Shown here piece after piece: positions 46,021-58,806 of a stretch of DNA of 64,000 bases; the first letter of the stretch is position 1, and every line of letters begins with the position of its first letter. The translations under genes and the position numbers were made by a program. The DNA lies in assembly GCA_023014335.1 (NCBI GenBank), contig JAECYW010000008.1, forward strand, positions 2,046,001-2,110,000, in the 5' to 3' direction. The DNA comes from Galerina marginata. Its lineage: Eukaryota > Basidiomycota > Agaricomycetes > Agaricales > Galerinaceae. Below the pieces are notes generated by a model. The model ran no database searches and was not told where the DNA came from. It worked only from the letters and a program-made list of their open reading frames with translations.

Positions 46021-48381
46021 CATCGCCGATAAGCACTTGGCTCATCAGGCGCGACAGTCAATCTATCTCAATTTCACCCTCAATATGTTATTTCCATCCT
46101 ATGTTATTTCGCTGCTCCTGGATTTCTCCCCGTAACTTATTATTATTTATCGTTACACCATCTTCCACCCACCGAAGGTTCGACAATTTTTCATCATACC
46201 TCCCATCAGTACCGCATATATCACACCACCTCCCCTTCACCTTTTCATTCTTCATGCCCATTTGCTCTGTTTATCCAACCCATATTACGAATCCCTTTTC
46301 TCAGTGTCTCTTCTGTCAGATCTCGGTTTTCTACCCTTTCCTGCCTTCGTCCTCTCTCTTGATTTGTACCTCTTTTTTTTAAATCGTGACATCCTCTCGT
46401 CATGTTCGATGCTTCTTCAGGATCTGGAATTTCTTCCTTGCATCACCGATTTGTACCTTCCCTCTAAATGTATTTTCTATCTTCTCTTTCCCTCCACTCC
46501 TTGTCTCTTTCCTCGTCGATATTTCCCTTTATCCTCGTTCACGATTCATTCAAGCTTATATCGTCTCATACATTCCCCATTCCGTCGCACTCTGTAGTCT
46601 TGTTTCTTTCAATTTTTTTGTCATCCTTTCCACTCTCGACATGTATCTTCCCCTTGACTCAGAATCGCATTCTTAGACTCTACAGTTCAGAACGGATTTA
46701 GTTTATGTATTTTTTGTAGGTTTCTTGTCACCGGTATGACAAATATAATTCGATCCTCCGAAATATTTTTTGCCTGAGCTGTTTGAAGAATCGACTCCCC
46801 CATGGTCCAGTTTGAGGCGTCGTGGAGGCCATATTTCTCCGCCTACATGACATTTTAATGTGGTATATGTACGTCATCGCTGGCTTCTATCGATTGCCTG
46901 TATCCGGTACCTCTCAGAGAGAAGGAGAATGCCAGTGTGGCGCTCAGACGCATATTTGTCATAATGTCCATCGACTTATAGTCCATGCGGGACGCGATGC
47001 TTCCAGTCATTTCAGCCTCCGTTCCTCATGCAGACTTAAATATTGCCACTATTACAACACCTCCTTCATGACATAGAAGGTCGAGTCACCGCAAAGCCTG
47101 AAGTCTTTCGGAGAGGCCGGTCCAATAATGGCCACCTGTGTTCAAACAGACTTCATGCCAGGGGCTTCTACAGCTATCCTTAGCCTCGACCTCGAGCTTT
47201 GAATTATATGAGAAAGTCCATCACTTTCAGACTCAACCTCAAAGGCCATTAAGGGAATAAATGGCACGTAATCGAGCGGCAAATCGTCCAACGGCCATCC
47301 ATCGCCATTGCTGGCCGGGACTGGAACTTGAGTCCAGCTGCGCATGGTCGGAGGTCTCGGAGATTGGCTGATACCAATGAAGAGGGGGATGAGGGCTTAT
47401 TGCCAGTGTGAAGGAAAGAAAGCCAAGCAAAAAACCTGAGCCATATGCCCTTAACCCATTTTCTAGGCGTAGTAGTTCAAAAAGAGGCGTAAATTGACCA
47501 TGGTCCCTTCACTCTTGCTTTTGATTCCGGGATTCCGAGTTAATCCATCGAAAAAGTTCCTGATAACCTTTCAAAACGCGTGCTGGTAGATATTGGAAGC
47601 ATACGGGCCCCAGATTTCCATAGGTATATGCTGTACAGCCATCGGAAACGCAAGCCAGATGCGCAGGAGAATGTAGCCTCACGAAAGCCTCGAGGATCCG
47701 GAAGTTTTGGGTGAGCTGGGATTGTGAGTTGCGTCGCTATAATTGCGGCCAGTGCTGATTGCCATTGTTCATGGCGGGTGGTAGCCTCGAGGCTTGGGGA
47801 AGGTGATTGACTCGGATTGAACTGAAGACGGTTGTGGTCCTATTTATAGACACAGCCGCTGAAAGCCTACTTGGCCTAAAACGCTAAAAGTAGTTCTGAA
47901 TCGGTCTAGCCCTAGACCACGATAACTTCAAGACTGTGTCCTAAGTCCTTTAAAAATGAGATTGAAAACTGACGGACTGATTTCAGTGTCAAACGCCAGT
48001 CCTCGGTAAGTTATATTTACCCTCCGGATGACATGGGTATTTTTTCATGGAGCTCAAGGTCCTCGTATGATAAGGCGCGCTTCCCGTTCAATTTTACGAC
48101 ATTTTGGCGGGTGTGGAATGTTGGCGTTTCCATGATGAGGTGATTAGGCAGATACGGCGGTGAAAAATACGACGGGAATCGAAAACGTTTCCGCTATTGA
48201 GTACATTGCGCAGTCCTGACTTGAGGCGAGTTGAACACGAGGAGCGGGGCGGCGGGTCGCAAACTTAAGGTCAAGAAGGGTCCTGTGGAATCTGCTTCCG
48301 GTCGGATGTTATTGGACTGATTTAGAACGAGCTGCCTAATTCGGCCAGACCCTCGGCCTCACGATAAAGGTGCGGGTTATT

Positions 48382-48388
48382 TATAAAA
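48382..48388 (+). promoter_or_regulatory. Possible TATA box of ferric reductase
   Basis: TATAAAA about 185 bases upstream of the chosen start codon; a 5' UTR of about 150 bases would be implied. Confidence 0.4.
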
Positions 48389-48567
48389 ACGAACCAACCT
48401 TGCCTTCTCCCTTTTTCTTTCTCGTGGCCCCTTTGGTGATTCCTGGCGTAAGTCAACGTCGAGTCCGACTATCCTCCCCTCTTTGCGCGTTCTTAAGCCT
48501 TAGACGCGGAGATTTTACTGCCAGGAGTACCTCAATTTCGCCTTTACACCACTTCTTCTTTACGATC

Positions 48568-50970
48568 ATGGCTACACTCGCAACCGCAGCTTCGAACAGC
48601 ACAGTGAGTGCATTGCAGATGGTCAACGATGCCGCACTGGTATACCACATCGACCTCCTGCTAGTTGCTTTTATGGCGGTATTCGTGCTTGTACGCCTGC
48701 CCCGTGCTTTTGCCCTCCTCGGAAGCTCTTCAGACTGGCTTAACGGACACTTCCTTTGCCACGTTCCTTATAAACCTTCTCGTCGTCTAGTGCAGGCTGT
48801 CCACAATGCCTACCCTCCCCCGCTATCGAAGGAGGATTCCTCCCAGGGAACAGACGACACTCACATTCTTTACCCACATAACCGCCAAATCCAGCGCCTC
48901 ACCGAGAAAGGCGCCCCTGCGGTTATGAACTTCCCACTACATATAACCTCCTGCGTAAAACCTCTCCGACCTCTCCTCAAGCCCCTCCGTGCTAGGATTT
49001 CGCCAGGTTTCTCGGTCGCCCAAGGCATTGTCCTTGGCATCTACTTTTACACCTTGTTTTATGCCGGATTATATCGCTCCAATCTCTTCACCGACCTGAC
49101 ACGCACTGGCTGGATTGCGCTTGCTCAACTCCCTTTCGCCTTTGCGTTTGCTCAGAAGAACAACGTTCTTGGCTCATTTCTTGGCTATGGATACGAAAAG
49201 GTACATTATTTGCCTCACTGTCAGTCCATGAATGAACACGAATCGACCTTTTGTTTTTCCAGTTGAACTTCCTGCACAGATTCATAGGAAGAATAATTGT
49301 GCTGGCCTCCAATATCCATTCCCTTCACTTTTGTTGGTGCCAGTTTTATTTCAGCAAGGCGCTGGCTAACCCCGTTTTATAGTCTACAAATGGACCCTCG
49401 AGGGATCCTTCCAACAGAATATTAAAACCAATTCTGCCATCATGGGCATGATTGCTCTCGTATGCATTGATATGATCTTCTTGTTCTCCGTTCAATTTGT
49501 TCGCAACAAAGCCTACAATGTCTTCCTGACTACGCACATCATTGGGTTCATCGCCGTCTTGCCTGCGGTGCGTTAAATCACTTTCCTTATGTCTTTATAG
49601 TGCTCGCCAACTCAACTCGTTGCTCCACCGTAGGTATACCAACATAAGCCCAACCTGTTGCCATACCCCTTGGCCTGCTTATGCTTCTACCTTTTTGACC
49701 ACGTCGCCCGCTTGATTAAATCCCGTTTCACAAAGGCCTACATCCGGCCGTTACCCGAGCTAGATCTCACCCGAGTTGAGATACCCTCCCTTAATGCAGG
49801 TTGGAGAGCTGGGCAGCATATACGCCTGCGCGTATGCTCGTTCGGTATGGGATGGGGTGGCTGGGCAGAGGTCCACCCTTTTACTATCGCAAGTGTCAGT
49901 CGAGGACCTGAAGGCATGGTATTAATGTGCAAGCGTGCCGGTGGGTGGACGCGAAAGCTTTATGAAATGGCGAAGATGGGTGGGTATACAGAAGGAAGTG
50001 TAGGCAGAGAGGTGAGGGTCGTTGTTGAGGGTCCTTATGGTTAGTTCTGTGTTTTATTTTATCTTATATCTACTTGAGATTTGGTTCTAAACAAAATTAT
50101 TCCTTTCTAGGCGGACCCGGCCACACAATATACGCAAGCTTTTCAGCCGCGGTGTTCGTTGCAGGTGGTAGTGGTATCACCTACGCTCTCTCCGTGATCC
50201 AGGACCTCGTACAGAAAGACCTGAGGGGAGAGAGTAGAGTTAAGGTTATTGAGCTTGTATGGAGCGTTACCGATCCAGGTAAGCCGCCATTTTTTAAAAA
50301 TGACTTCTTGTACCTAATAGTAACCTACACAGCATGTCTCGCACCACTTTTGCCTACCTTCACCGCTCTCATCCAACAATCGGTCTTTACCCCGGTACGG
50401 ATAAGCGTTTTCTACACACGTGCACCAACCGGGAAGCAGCCTGCGTTCTTCGCCGCAACAGATGCGTCTCCATTCGCTGCCTCACCTCCCGCTCCGCCAT
50501 CTCCAACAGCCGACGACGGGCACGAAAACGGAAATGGCGGGTTCGTCAGACCGCGTCCGCCACCCTCTAAGCGCCCCAGCTCGCCGTACCAATCTCCTCG
50601 TGCTGCACCTCAGCCACCGTCTGCTAACCCTCGGACATCTGTCGCGTTGGCCCTTCAACAACAACCCAAGGCACCCGTTTCCCACTTCCCCCCAGGACTC
50701 ACACTCGCCCCTGGCCGTCCTAGGCTCGCCAAGTTCCTGGAAAGCGCTTTACAGCGCGCCGTCACCCTATCGCACTCTCCACCTCACATGTACTCGAGTG
50801 ACTACCTCGCTAACCCGAAAGACGACGGGCGGCTGTCCGGCATGGTGGTTGGTGTGTGTGGTCCGGTAGCGTTGTCGGACGACGTGGTAGCTGCTGTCGG
50901 CGGGCTTGACCCAGTTCGCCGGGACCAAGTTGGCGGGGTGGAGGTGTGCGAAGAGGTGTTTGGGTGGTAA
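48568..50970 (+). CDS. Ferric reductase (FRE family, plasma-membrane flavocytochrome)
   Basis: Exons 48568-49200, 49263-49332, 49383-49567, 49634-50039, 50111-50278 and 50333-50970 join in phase to 699 residues. The ATG at 48568 is preferred over 48370, whose extra N terminus looks like 5' UTR. After an N-terminal helix and a soluble loop, the core has two haem-binding helices, each with His-x13-His (LHRFIGRIIV to NIHSLHF, and TTHIIGF to VYQHK). FAD binding is HPFTIAS. NADPH binding is GPYGG, VFVAGGSGITYALSVIQDL and VVGVCGP. The enzyme reduces extracellular Fe(III) or Cu(II) before uptake. Between the NADPH subdomains lies about 80 residues of Pro-rich disordered insert. No iron-uptake partner (Fet3, Ftr1) is next to it. 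Confidence 0.92.
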
Positions 50971-51755
50971 CAAAGCGGAGGTTTGAACTAGGCATTCACT
51001 GCATTCCAAACTTCTTGCGCCTCTTTTTTGTTTTCCTTTTCATTTCTTGGCTTTTCGCAGACTCTCTTGAAGAGACAAACCCACGGTCTAGAAAGCAAAC
51101 TCACCAACAGCCAATCCAATCCGGTCACTACTCAACCCTAGAAAATGCATACTTATTTATGTATACGATACGACACGACATGCAGAGCCAGCGCCAGCGC
51201 TGCGCTCAATGAACCCGAAGAGGAGGTCGATTCTCCTCGTATTATGTCTGGTAACACTGTAGCACCAATCCCCACCTGTATATCTTATTGTATTCGTATT
51301 TTCGCATCTCATAAGTATGACGGTGAATCAATCATGCATTTATTGAGCGTGTACATCAGTGTACTCCTCGCGTATACAGACATTCTATTTGCTGGTGATA
51401 CCTTATTAAAAAGACGAAGGAAATGAAAAGCCGAAGATTTTCCCAGGCATTGAAGGACGTATCGCAGAGGCGACTTCCTTGCCGAGTCCCTTTTTTTGAC
51501 ATAACTCCCAGATCCCAGCTCTTTCATCGTTCCCATTTCCGTTCCTTTCCTTATCACGCACATTTTCTGTCTGCCACAACGTCTATCGCTTTTGTTGGGG
51601 GGACCCCACCTGTTTACACACTCGGCATGACGACTGTTTAAATTAGTCATAATTACCTTATTTGTTTTGTCCAGTCATATCAAATTGACATCATCCTACT
51701 TTTGCGTTCGCACTTTGTCCTCCATTTTCGTATCAGCTACTTTCTTGAAACATCT
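50971..51755. other. 3' flank of ferric reductase and 5' part of Helitron
   Basis: The 5' end of the Helitron must lie in this stretch or slightly upstream, but I could not fix the TC terminus. Short frames show no motif. Confidence 0.4.
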
Positions 51756-54700
51756 ATGTCAACTACAAACTTGAGAAGATCAGCCCGCTTTAATGACCCC
51801 TCCTATCAGCCACGAACAACATGGAGCTTACCTGTAATTGTCTCGGTACGTATTTTGCTTCATATTTTCATTTCGCCTCAAATTAATGTCTTTCAGGGTG
51901 TTGCGCCTGCCACTATCACAGGTTCATCCCGTAGACGACAACGGGTTGTTGAACAACGGAACACGGACATGGAAGTACCTACTATTGCTGGTGGTGCAAG
52001 TGCTGTTCCTTATATATCACAACCGGAAGAGAACAACATGGACATTGATACTGGACTGAATGTTAATGCGGTACGCGAAGTATTGACTGATAGTCAAGTG
52101 TATTCAATGAGTGAGTTTCAACTACATTGTATTCATTTTTTATATCTGAATGTGCTTAGTGCAACGGCCAATGTTTTGTGTTGCCCGTCGCCCTGTCGTT
52201 GATACTCTACCAGCCAATGATCTTGGCCCTATGAATATTATGTGTCCATTTTGCCATGCCTTTCATTGGATTGGAGAACGTGTAACATCTTCATCAATCC
52301 GTCGTCCTGAATTTGAAGCGTGTTGCCAACATGGTAAAATCTTGCTACCTCCGTTGGAACTACCACCTATCGCGCTCTACAATTTATTTACGGACAACAC
52401 AGCTACTGCAAAGGAATTCCGCAAAAATATTGTGCAGTATAATTCTTCTCTCGCCTTCACATCCCTCGGTGTCAACGTCGATCGCTCTATTGCCGGACAT
52501 GGACCTCCTGTCTTTCGTATACATGGCGAACTAAAACATCTTTCCGGCTCTCTGTTGCCAGAACCAAACGTCAATCCAACTTACTCTCAACTTTACATAT
52601 ATGATCCACATGCTGCATATCAGTACCGGATCTCTCGCAATGGTAACCTGTCTCTTAACACGATGGCGATTCTCCAACACATTCTTGCGCACTGTAATGA
52701 TTACAGTCGTGTTTTTCAACATGCATATGAAGTCCTCCGCATGTACGATGCCCCCGATTATACAATGAAATTATGTGTCGTCCCAGGTAATGACCCGCGA
52801 CGTTACAATTTGCCCACAGCAGATGAGGTTGGCGTGATCTTACCTGGCGATGATAGTTCCCAAGGCGATTACCGGGATATCATCATTCACTTTCGACCTC
52901 AATACTATCACAGCCAGCGAGACAACAAACTACACCTTCGACTTTCTCGCATTAATGAGGGACACGCTGCTTATGCACCCTTGCATTATGTTTTGTTGTT
53001 CCCATACGGCGAAGCAGGATGGTACCAAGGCTTAACCATGTCCAACAGTCAAAAGCGAATAACTCTGTTGCAATACACAGCTTATCGGATTCATCCTCGA
53101 CATAATGAATTTTCAACTATTTTACGAAGCTGTCGTTTATTCCAAACATACTTGGTTGATATGTTTGCAGCCATTGATCAAGATCGGTTGCATTTTATCC
53201 GTACTCAACAACCGAGGTTACGAGTTTCAATGCTTAATGGCTTGGAGGATGCTTTAACGAACAACGATGATCATGTTGACCTTAACCAGCTTGGAGAGCG
53301 AATTATTCTCCCATCTTCCTATCTTGGTGGCCCGCGAGATATGCATCAGCGATACTTGGATGGCATGGCTATTGCACGATATTTTAAGAAGATTGATATC
53401 TTCCTCACCATGACCGCTAATCCCAATTGGCCCGAAATTACCCGCGAACTCCTACCTGGACAGACTGTATCTGATCGGCCAGATTTAGTCTCTCGCGTTT
53501 TCCACTTGAAGAAGAAAGCACTCATGGACAACATACTGAAGGATGGAATCTTTGGCCCATGTGTTGCTCATGTCTATGCAATCGAATTTCAGAAGCGCGG
53601 TCTACCCCACATGCATCTTCTCATCTTCTTGAAAGACGAATACAAGCTACTGGCCCCTGATATTGTTGATACTCTGATTTCCGCTAAATGGCCGGATCCT
53701 GCTACGCAACCACTGCTCTTCGAAGCTGTCAAGAAATTTATGGTCCATGGTCCCTGTGGTCCTTTGAATCCTAATGCACAATGTATGAGGGATAATAAAT
53801 GCACATACGGTTATCCAAAACCATTTCAGGAGAATACCATCATGGACAATGAAGGCTATCCACAGTATTCGCGCCCCAATGACGGCCATGCATACACTGT
53901 CCGTGGTTATTTTCTCGATAATCGCTGGATAGTGCCGTTCAACCCATTTTGTACACTTCGCTTCTACTGCCATATCAACGTCGAGTGCGCAGCATGTTTT
54001 GGGTCAATGAAGTATATCAACAAATACCTTGACAAAGGTGGTGACTGTGGTACTGCGACGTTACACGACCACCGTGATGAAGTAAAACAATACATTGATG
54101 GTCGTTATATCACCGCATCTGAAGCTGTCTGGAGAATTCTTCAGTTCAAATTACATGGTATGCAGCAACAACTAACTTTACATCACCATTATAATAATTT
54201 TGAACAGGTCAACATCCCAATGTTGTTCGTTTACCAATACACCTCCCGAACGAGCAACGGATCGTGTTTGACCCATCTTCAAATGCACAACATATTGTTG
54301 AATGTGGTGAAAATGCTGATACGCCATTATTAGCATTCTTTAAAGCTAACCAACACCCTGGCCCAACGGGTGACATTGCTCGCTCACTTACATATCAGCA
54401 ATTCCCCCAACGTTTTGTCCTTAAAGACGTCCCAAATACACCTCAATCAAAAACTTGGCATCTTCGTCAAATCGGTTTTGCTGTAGGACGAATGACATAC
54501 GTTGGTCCGACAGCAGGCGATAAGTTCTACCTGCGAACTCTCTTGATGGTTGTGAAAGGTCCAAAATCATTTGAAGACTTGAAAACTGTTGACGGCGAGG
54601 AATGTGAAACATTTCATGAAGCTTGCCTACGGCGGGGATTGTTAGAAGACGATGGCGAATGGCTAATATGTCTGCGCGACGCTGCCGAAATCAAAACAGG

Positions 54701-56432
54701 CTCACAGTTGCGCCATCTTTTTGCAACACTACTTCTTTTCTGTTCTCCGGCGGAACCCAAACAACTTTGGCTGGAGTTTCGAGAAAAAATATGCGACGAT
54801 GTTCGACACAAACTTCATGGCCTTGGGAGAACATCAGTCACACAAGAAGACATTTTTGATTTTGGCTTACATCTCCTCGATAACATTCTCGGTGACTCTG
54901 GACATTCTCTCTCTGACTTCCCATGCATGCCACGTTCTATCCAAAACTGGGATGACACTGTCAACAATCGCTTGATATCACAGCAATTGAACTACAACCA
55001 AGAGTTAGAAAACGCTCTTGCCTCTGATCTTGCTGCATCGTTAAATGCTGACCAACAAAAGGCATTTGACGAGATTTGGAATTCTATCATCCATAATGAA
55101 GGTCAAATATTTTTCATTGATGGTTTTGGCGGATGCGGAAAGACTTACCTCTACGAAGCCCTCTGCCACGCTATTCGTGCCCAGGGTGTCATCATTATCT
55201 GCGTCGCTTCAACGGGATTAGCGTGTCTTCTCCTCCCGGGTGGGCAAACTGCTCATTCAATGTTTAAAATTCCGATCGACGGCCTCGACATCAATTCCGT
55301 ATGCAGCATTCCAAAAGAAAGTTTACGTGCAGACCTACTCCGATCAGCCAAAGCCGTTATTTATGATGAATGCTTGATGACTCACCGCCATTGTTTTGAG
55401 GCTTTGAATCGCACCTTCAAAGACCTTCGAAATTGTTCAAAACTCTTTGGTGGCCTCACTATGATTTTTGGTGGAGACTTCCAACAGATTTTGCCTGTGG
55501 TTCCGAGAGGATCACGCGCCGAAATTGTCGACGCATCCTTGCGAAAATCGTATCTATGGCGTGAAATGAAGGTTTTGAAATTGCGGGACAATATGCGGTT
55601 ACGCAACTCACCCAATGATGCACCATTCGCTCAATGGTTATTGGATATCGGACACGGTAGACACTTGGATGAGAAGGGAAACGTTCGCATTCCCCAATCA
55701 ATGATCGTCTACGAGGAAGATGAATTAATCGAGTGCGTTTATGGTGATATCACCCATGGACAACACACACCTGCGCCCGACTACTTCTTAGACCACGCGA
55801 TATTGGCACCCAGGAACGTTGATGTACGCGAAACGAACGAAAAAATTCTGGCAAAAATGGCTGGGGACGAAATTGTGTATCACAGCGCAGACAGCTTGGA
55901 AAACGATGGAGAGTATAGGCGCCCCGATGATATTCCTGATGATTTCTTGCGAGCACTCAACCCATCATCCTTGGCACTGTCAGAATTGAGGATGAAAGTT
56001 GGCTGTCCATTGATGCTTCTGCGAAATTTGGATCCCAGAAAAGGCTTATGTAACGGCACCCGAATGATTCTCCTCCGTGCATACCCACGCATTCTTGAAG
56101 TCATGATCATTGGCGGTGATCACCATGGACAAAATGCTTTTATCCCTCGCATCACTTTAAAGCCTTCATCCCGACAATATCCTTTCATTCTCAAACGCCG
56201 TCAATTTCCTGTCCGATTATCTTTCGCAATGACAATCAACAAAGCCGAGGGTCAATCCCTCAAATATGTAGGTATACACCTTCTATCCCCTGTTTTTTGC
56301 CATGGACAACTCTACGTTGCTCTTTCAAGAGCAACTTCAAGCAAGAATGTCCACATCCTATTACCAAGAACGTCACCTGGCAATGGCACCAAAACAACTA
56401 ATGTCGTTTACTCTGAAGTTCTCCTCGATTAA
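51756..56432 (+). CDS. Helitron Rep-helicase (HUH nuclease plus Pif1-like helicase)
   Basis: Four exons join in phase (51756-51845, 51897-52110, 52160-54157, 54208-56432) to about 1508 residues, the size of full-length fungal Rep-helicases. An N-terminal Cys/His part (MCPFCHAFHW, then ACCQHG) is followed by the Helitron_like_N domain. The nuclease has the HUH motif in FQKRGLPHMHLLIFL and two Tyr four residues apart in MKYINKYLDKG. After the third intron comes HPNVVRLPIHLPNEQ, a hallmark of Helitrons. The helicase has Walker A GFGGCGKTYLYEAL, Walker B VIYDEC, GDFQQILPVV, and near the end FAMTINKAEGQS with YVALSRATS. No stop or frameshift interrupts it apart from three short introns, so it looks functional. 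Confidence 0.93.
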
Positions 56433-56478
56433 TTAAATGAGATTTATTTTGCATGTAAATTTTTAGTTGAGTAAGGGA

Positions 56479-56504
56479 GCGTGCGAAGCACGCGACCGCG
56501 CTAG
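56479..56504 (+). repeat. Helitron 3' terminal hairpin and CTAG end
   Basis: A 6-base stem with GAA loop (56479-56493) precedes the CTAG terminus by seven bases. The next base is T, the expected 3' flank. Confidence 0.8.
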
Positions 56505-58351
56505 TGTAATGATGAAACAAATGGGGACAGGTGTGTATAGGTTGCTCAAAAACCGATCTCATCAAGATCTCATCAACCCAGAAGTTCCCGACGCGGCGTC
56601 ACGGTCACCTTGCTGAAAGCAAGGTCCCTGTACCCCCCTAAATTCACGTTTAAGGAAATTTTTGTTGCCATCATCATGATTGTGGGTCATGTTTGTCTTT
56701 GAGGCCTACACCATGTTTGTACTTGTTATTTATACTACCCATCCCCCGTTCCTTAGAATCTCAAATGTTGCAATCAATGATGCCATCAACATTCACGATC
56801 GCACTGAAAGACCTTGGACTTGCCTTGGACGCTCGCCAAGGCCTAATCATCCTATCTTACTCACGCTACAAGCAATAGGCCACCACTGCACTGACCTGGC
56901 TAATGCTATATATGTCGGCGACGAGCGGCGCGTTGTCGTTGCCGAGTGCCTCTCGCCACTTCAAGGCATGTGGGCCGGCACTGGAAGGACACGAGATGGG
57001 CAGAGTCATAAGAAGAGGGCAGCTGAAACTTTGAAAGATGAAGGATGGTGAGGAGTTGGATAGAGGCAGGTACAATTTACTCCCAATCGCGAAATGATGG
57101 CGGTCTGTCCATGCTTCAATCTCCCGGAGTCCCGCCAAGGTAAGTTAGGTCGTTTTGGTATCATCTCGTTGTGCGAGCCACTTATCCGCTCCATGACAGG
57201 TTCGGCTGGTTCGGCGACATTGCACTCGCTGCTTCGAAGCGAGCTCATCACCCCTGCCTGTGGAGTACCAACCCGCCTCACCACGCTATGCTCCCGCTCC
57301 TATAGCAACAGAAATCGCGGCCAGCTAGAGAAACGCGACACCAGTCACAAAAGGGTGATAAACCTTTTGTTGCCGCCATCCTCACGTCTGCCGAGCCATC
57401 TCAACCTTGCCTCTCGCCTTTTGCCTGTGGCCATTGGTGGCCCACCGCTACGCTGCATCCGCCATTCTGTTACCTTATCACCAACTTCGTTTGGCCAATG
57501 CCATGAATCCCGCTTCGCTATCAGGCAAACGACATTTTCGGCCAGAATCAACACAGCGAAACAACGCATTATGCCGAAGACGATTGGACGAGAGAGGCGG
57601 GGACACTGTCGGTGATGACGAGGGAGGCAGGAAAATATGGCCAGGCGGCCATGGCTTGGTGTGTAAGTTCCTGCATCCCCTCCCTACTTTCAAGGTTAGT
57701 TTTACTTTGTTTTCAAGCGCCAATAATCACATTTTTTAACTTGCTCGTTGTCTTTTTGAAGGGCTCTACAATACGACGGAGCGCTAACAAAACCGTTATC
57801 CCGTCACGAGCCCCCTGCAACCTGAGGGCTGTGGACTGACCTTCATTCCATGTATCATGATCGATTCAGCGGTTTAACAGAGACCCATACGGCTTACTGC
57901 TGATCGACCAAGATCACCCCATTACCACCTCATGCCGCTTCTACTCCCAGCGGCCTAAATCGCCTTCCTTTGCCTATGCCGACACTCACTGGCTCAACTT
58001 CGACCCTGGTATTTCCTGGCAAGCAGCAGAAGTCCTCTTCGGATGACAAAAAGAGCACGGTAGCTGCAATCTTTCCAGCTTGTTGGCCATGCCAAATGTA
58101 TGAACAATATGTTGGAGATGTGTATGTACTTAAATTAACCTTACTGGGGACCAGTTTTGCTGTGCGAAGCAGTAACCCACGACCAAGTTCAATTTCAGAT
58201 CTTTGCATTGGTATGGTAATCTTAAATTAAATGGCTAAGGAAGTGTTTGTATCTATTACTGGAAGCAAGGTGGAGTGTCGGCGAAGACGACGCCTAGTAG
58301 TCACGTGGTTTTGGAAATGAATCACATGAGTACGTTCCTATGTGAGAGTCA
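56505..58351. other. Intergenic region after the Helitron
   Basis: Contains an 11-base tandem word (GATCTCATCAA twice, 56555-56576) and an 8-base-stem hairpin at 56607-56625. Frames of 90-173 codons (for example 57094-57615) lack motifs. No gene supported. Confidence 0.4.
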
Positions 58352-58359
58352 GTGAGACC
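58352..58359 (+). repeat. Left 8-base target-site duplication of MITE
   Basis: GTGAGACC, repeated exactly at 58799-58806 on the other side of the element. Confidence 0.75.
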
Positions 58360-58798
58360 TAGGGTTGGGTAAAAAACTGTTTGTTTTTTACCGCGACCTT
58401 TTTTACCGGTATTTTACTGGTAATTTACCTCCCCTGCCTGGGTGAGGATTTTTGGGTGGTAAAATACCATATCACGTGGTGGCTTGGAGGTGTTCTCGGA
58501 ATCTCGGCAGGATAACTTCCAGATAAAAAATACGTGGAGGCTAATCCTGTCAACAGGAACTTCCTCAAGTGATTTGGCACCATTTTGGAGGGGGTTGAGC
58601 GACTAGATGGTCATGGCAAGGTCATGGACACGGAGAAAATTTTTGGAAATTGGCGACGCGCTGGAAGCCTGTGAAAACCACGTGACTAGGTAAATTACCA
58701 GTAAAAAACCGGTAATTTACCTACCCTTTCTAAGGGAATTTTTTTTTGGGTAATTTACCGGTATAATACCCCCCCTTGGAGTTTTTTACCCAACGCTA
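58360..58798. mobile_element. hAT-type MITE (439 bp)
   Basis: The ends are inverted repeats: TAGGGTTGGGTAAAAAACT on the left and, in reverse complement, TAGCGTTGGGTAAAAAACT on the right, one mismatch in 19. The exact 8-base flanking duplication GTGAGACC and a terminal TAG fit hAT transposons. There is no coding capacity. Inside, a second pair of inverted arms (58402-58430 and 58688-58722) is built from GGTAATTTACC and ACCGGT words, so the RNA or single strand could fold into a long hairpin. Confidence 0.85.
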
Positions 58799-58806
58799 GT
58801 GAGACC
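58799..58806 (+). repeat. Right 8-base target-site duplication of MITE
   Basis: GTGAGACC, identical to 58352-58359. Confidence 0.75.

Larger units (their letters stand above)
45281..48567. other. Long gene-poor stretch
   Basis: 3.3 kb between protein E and the ferric reductase. It includes a cluster of degenerate CGACTT-type repeats (45570-46020), a pyrimidine-rich region (46100-46660) whose Ser/Leu/Phe-rich frames look like composition artefacts, and a 67-codon minus-strand frame at 47142-47345 without family support. A TATAAAA at 48382-48388 may serve the ferric reductase. Confidence 0.45.
51600..56504 (+). mobile_element. Autonomous-looking Helitron (5' end approximate)
   Basis: A single Rep-helicase gene is followed by a canonical 3' end: a GC-rich hairpin at 56479-56493 (GCGTGC-GAA-GCACGC), then CTAG at 56501-56504 with a T as the next flanking base, as expected for insertion at an A-T site. 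The 5' boundary given is a rough estimate, since the TC start could not be told from chance. Helitrons move by rolling-circle replication using the HUH nuclease and helicase encoded inside. Confidence 0.85.

Noticed and set aside
46101..46701. Several overlapping plus-strand frames rich in Ser, Phe and Leu
   Set aside because: They come from a pyrimidine-rich stretch that is open in all three frames; no domain or exon structure.
47142..47345. 67-codon minus-strand frame
   Set aside because: It looks somewhat protein-like at its end but has no recognisable family and no convincing neighbouring exon.
56680..57839. Frames of 90-173 codons on both strands downstream of the Helitron
   Set aside because: Composition-driven; no motifs and no splice-consistent extension.
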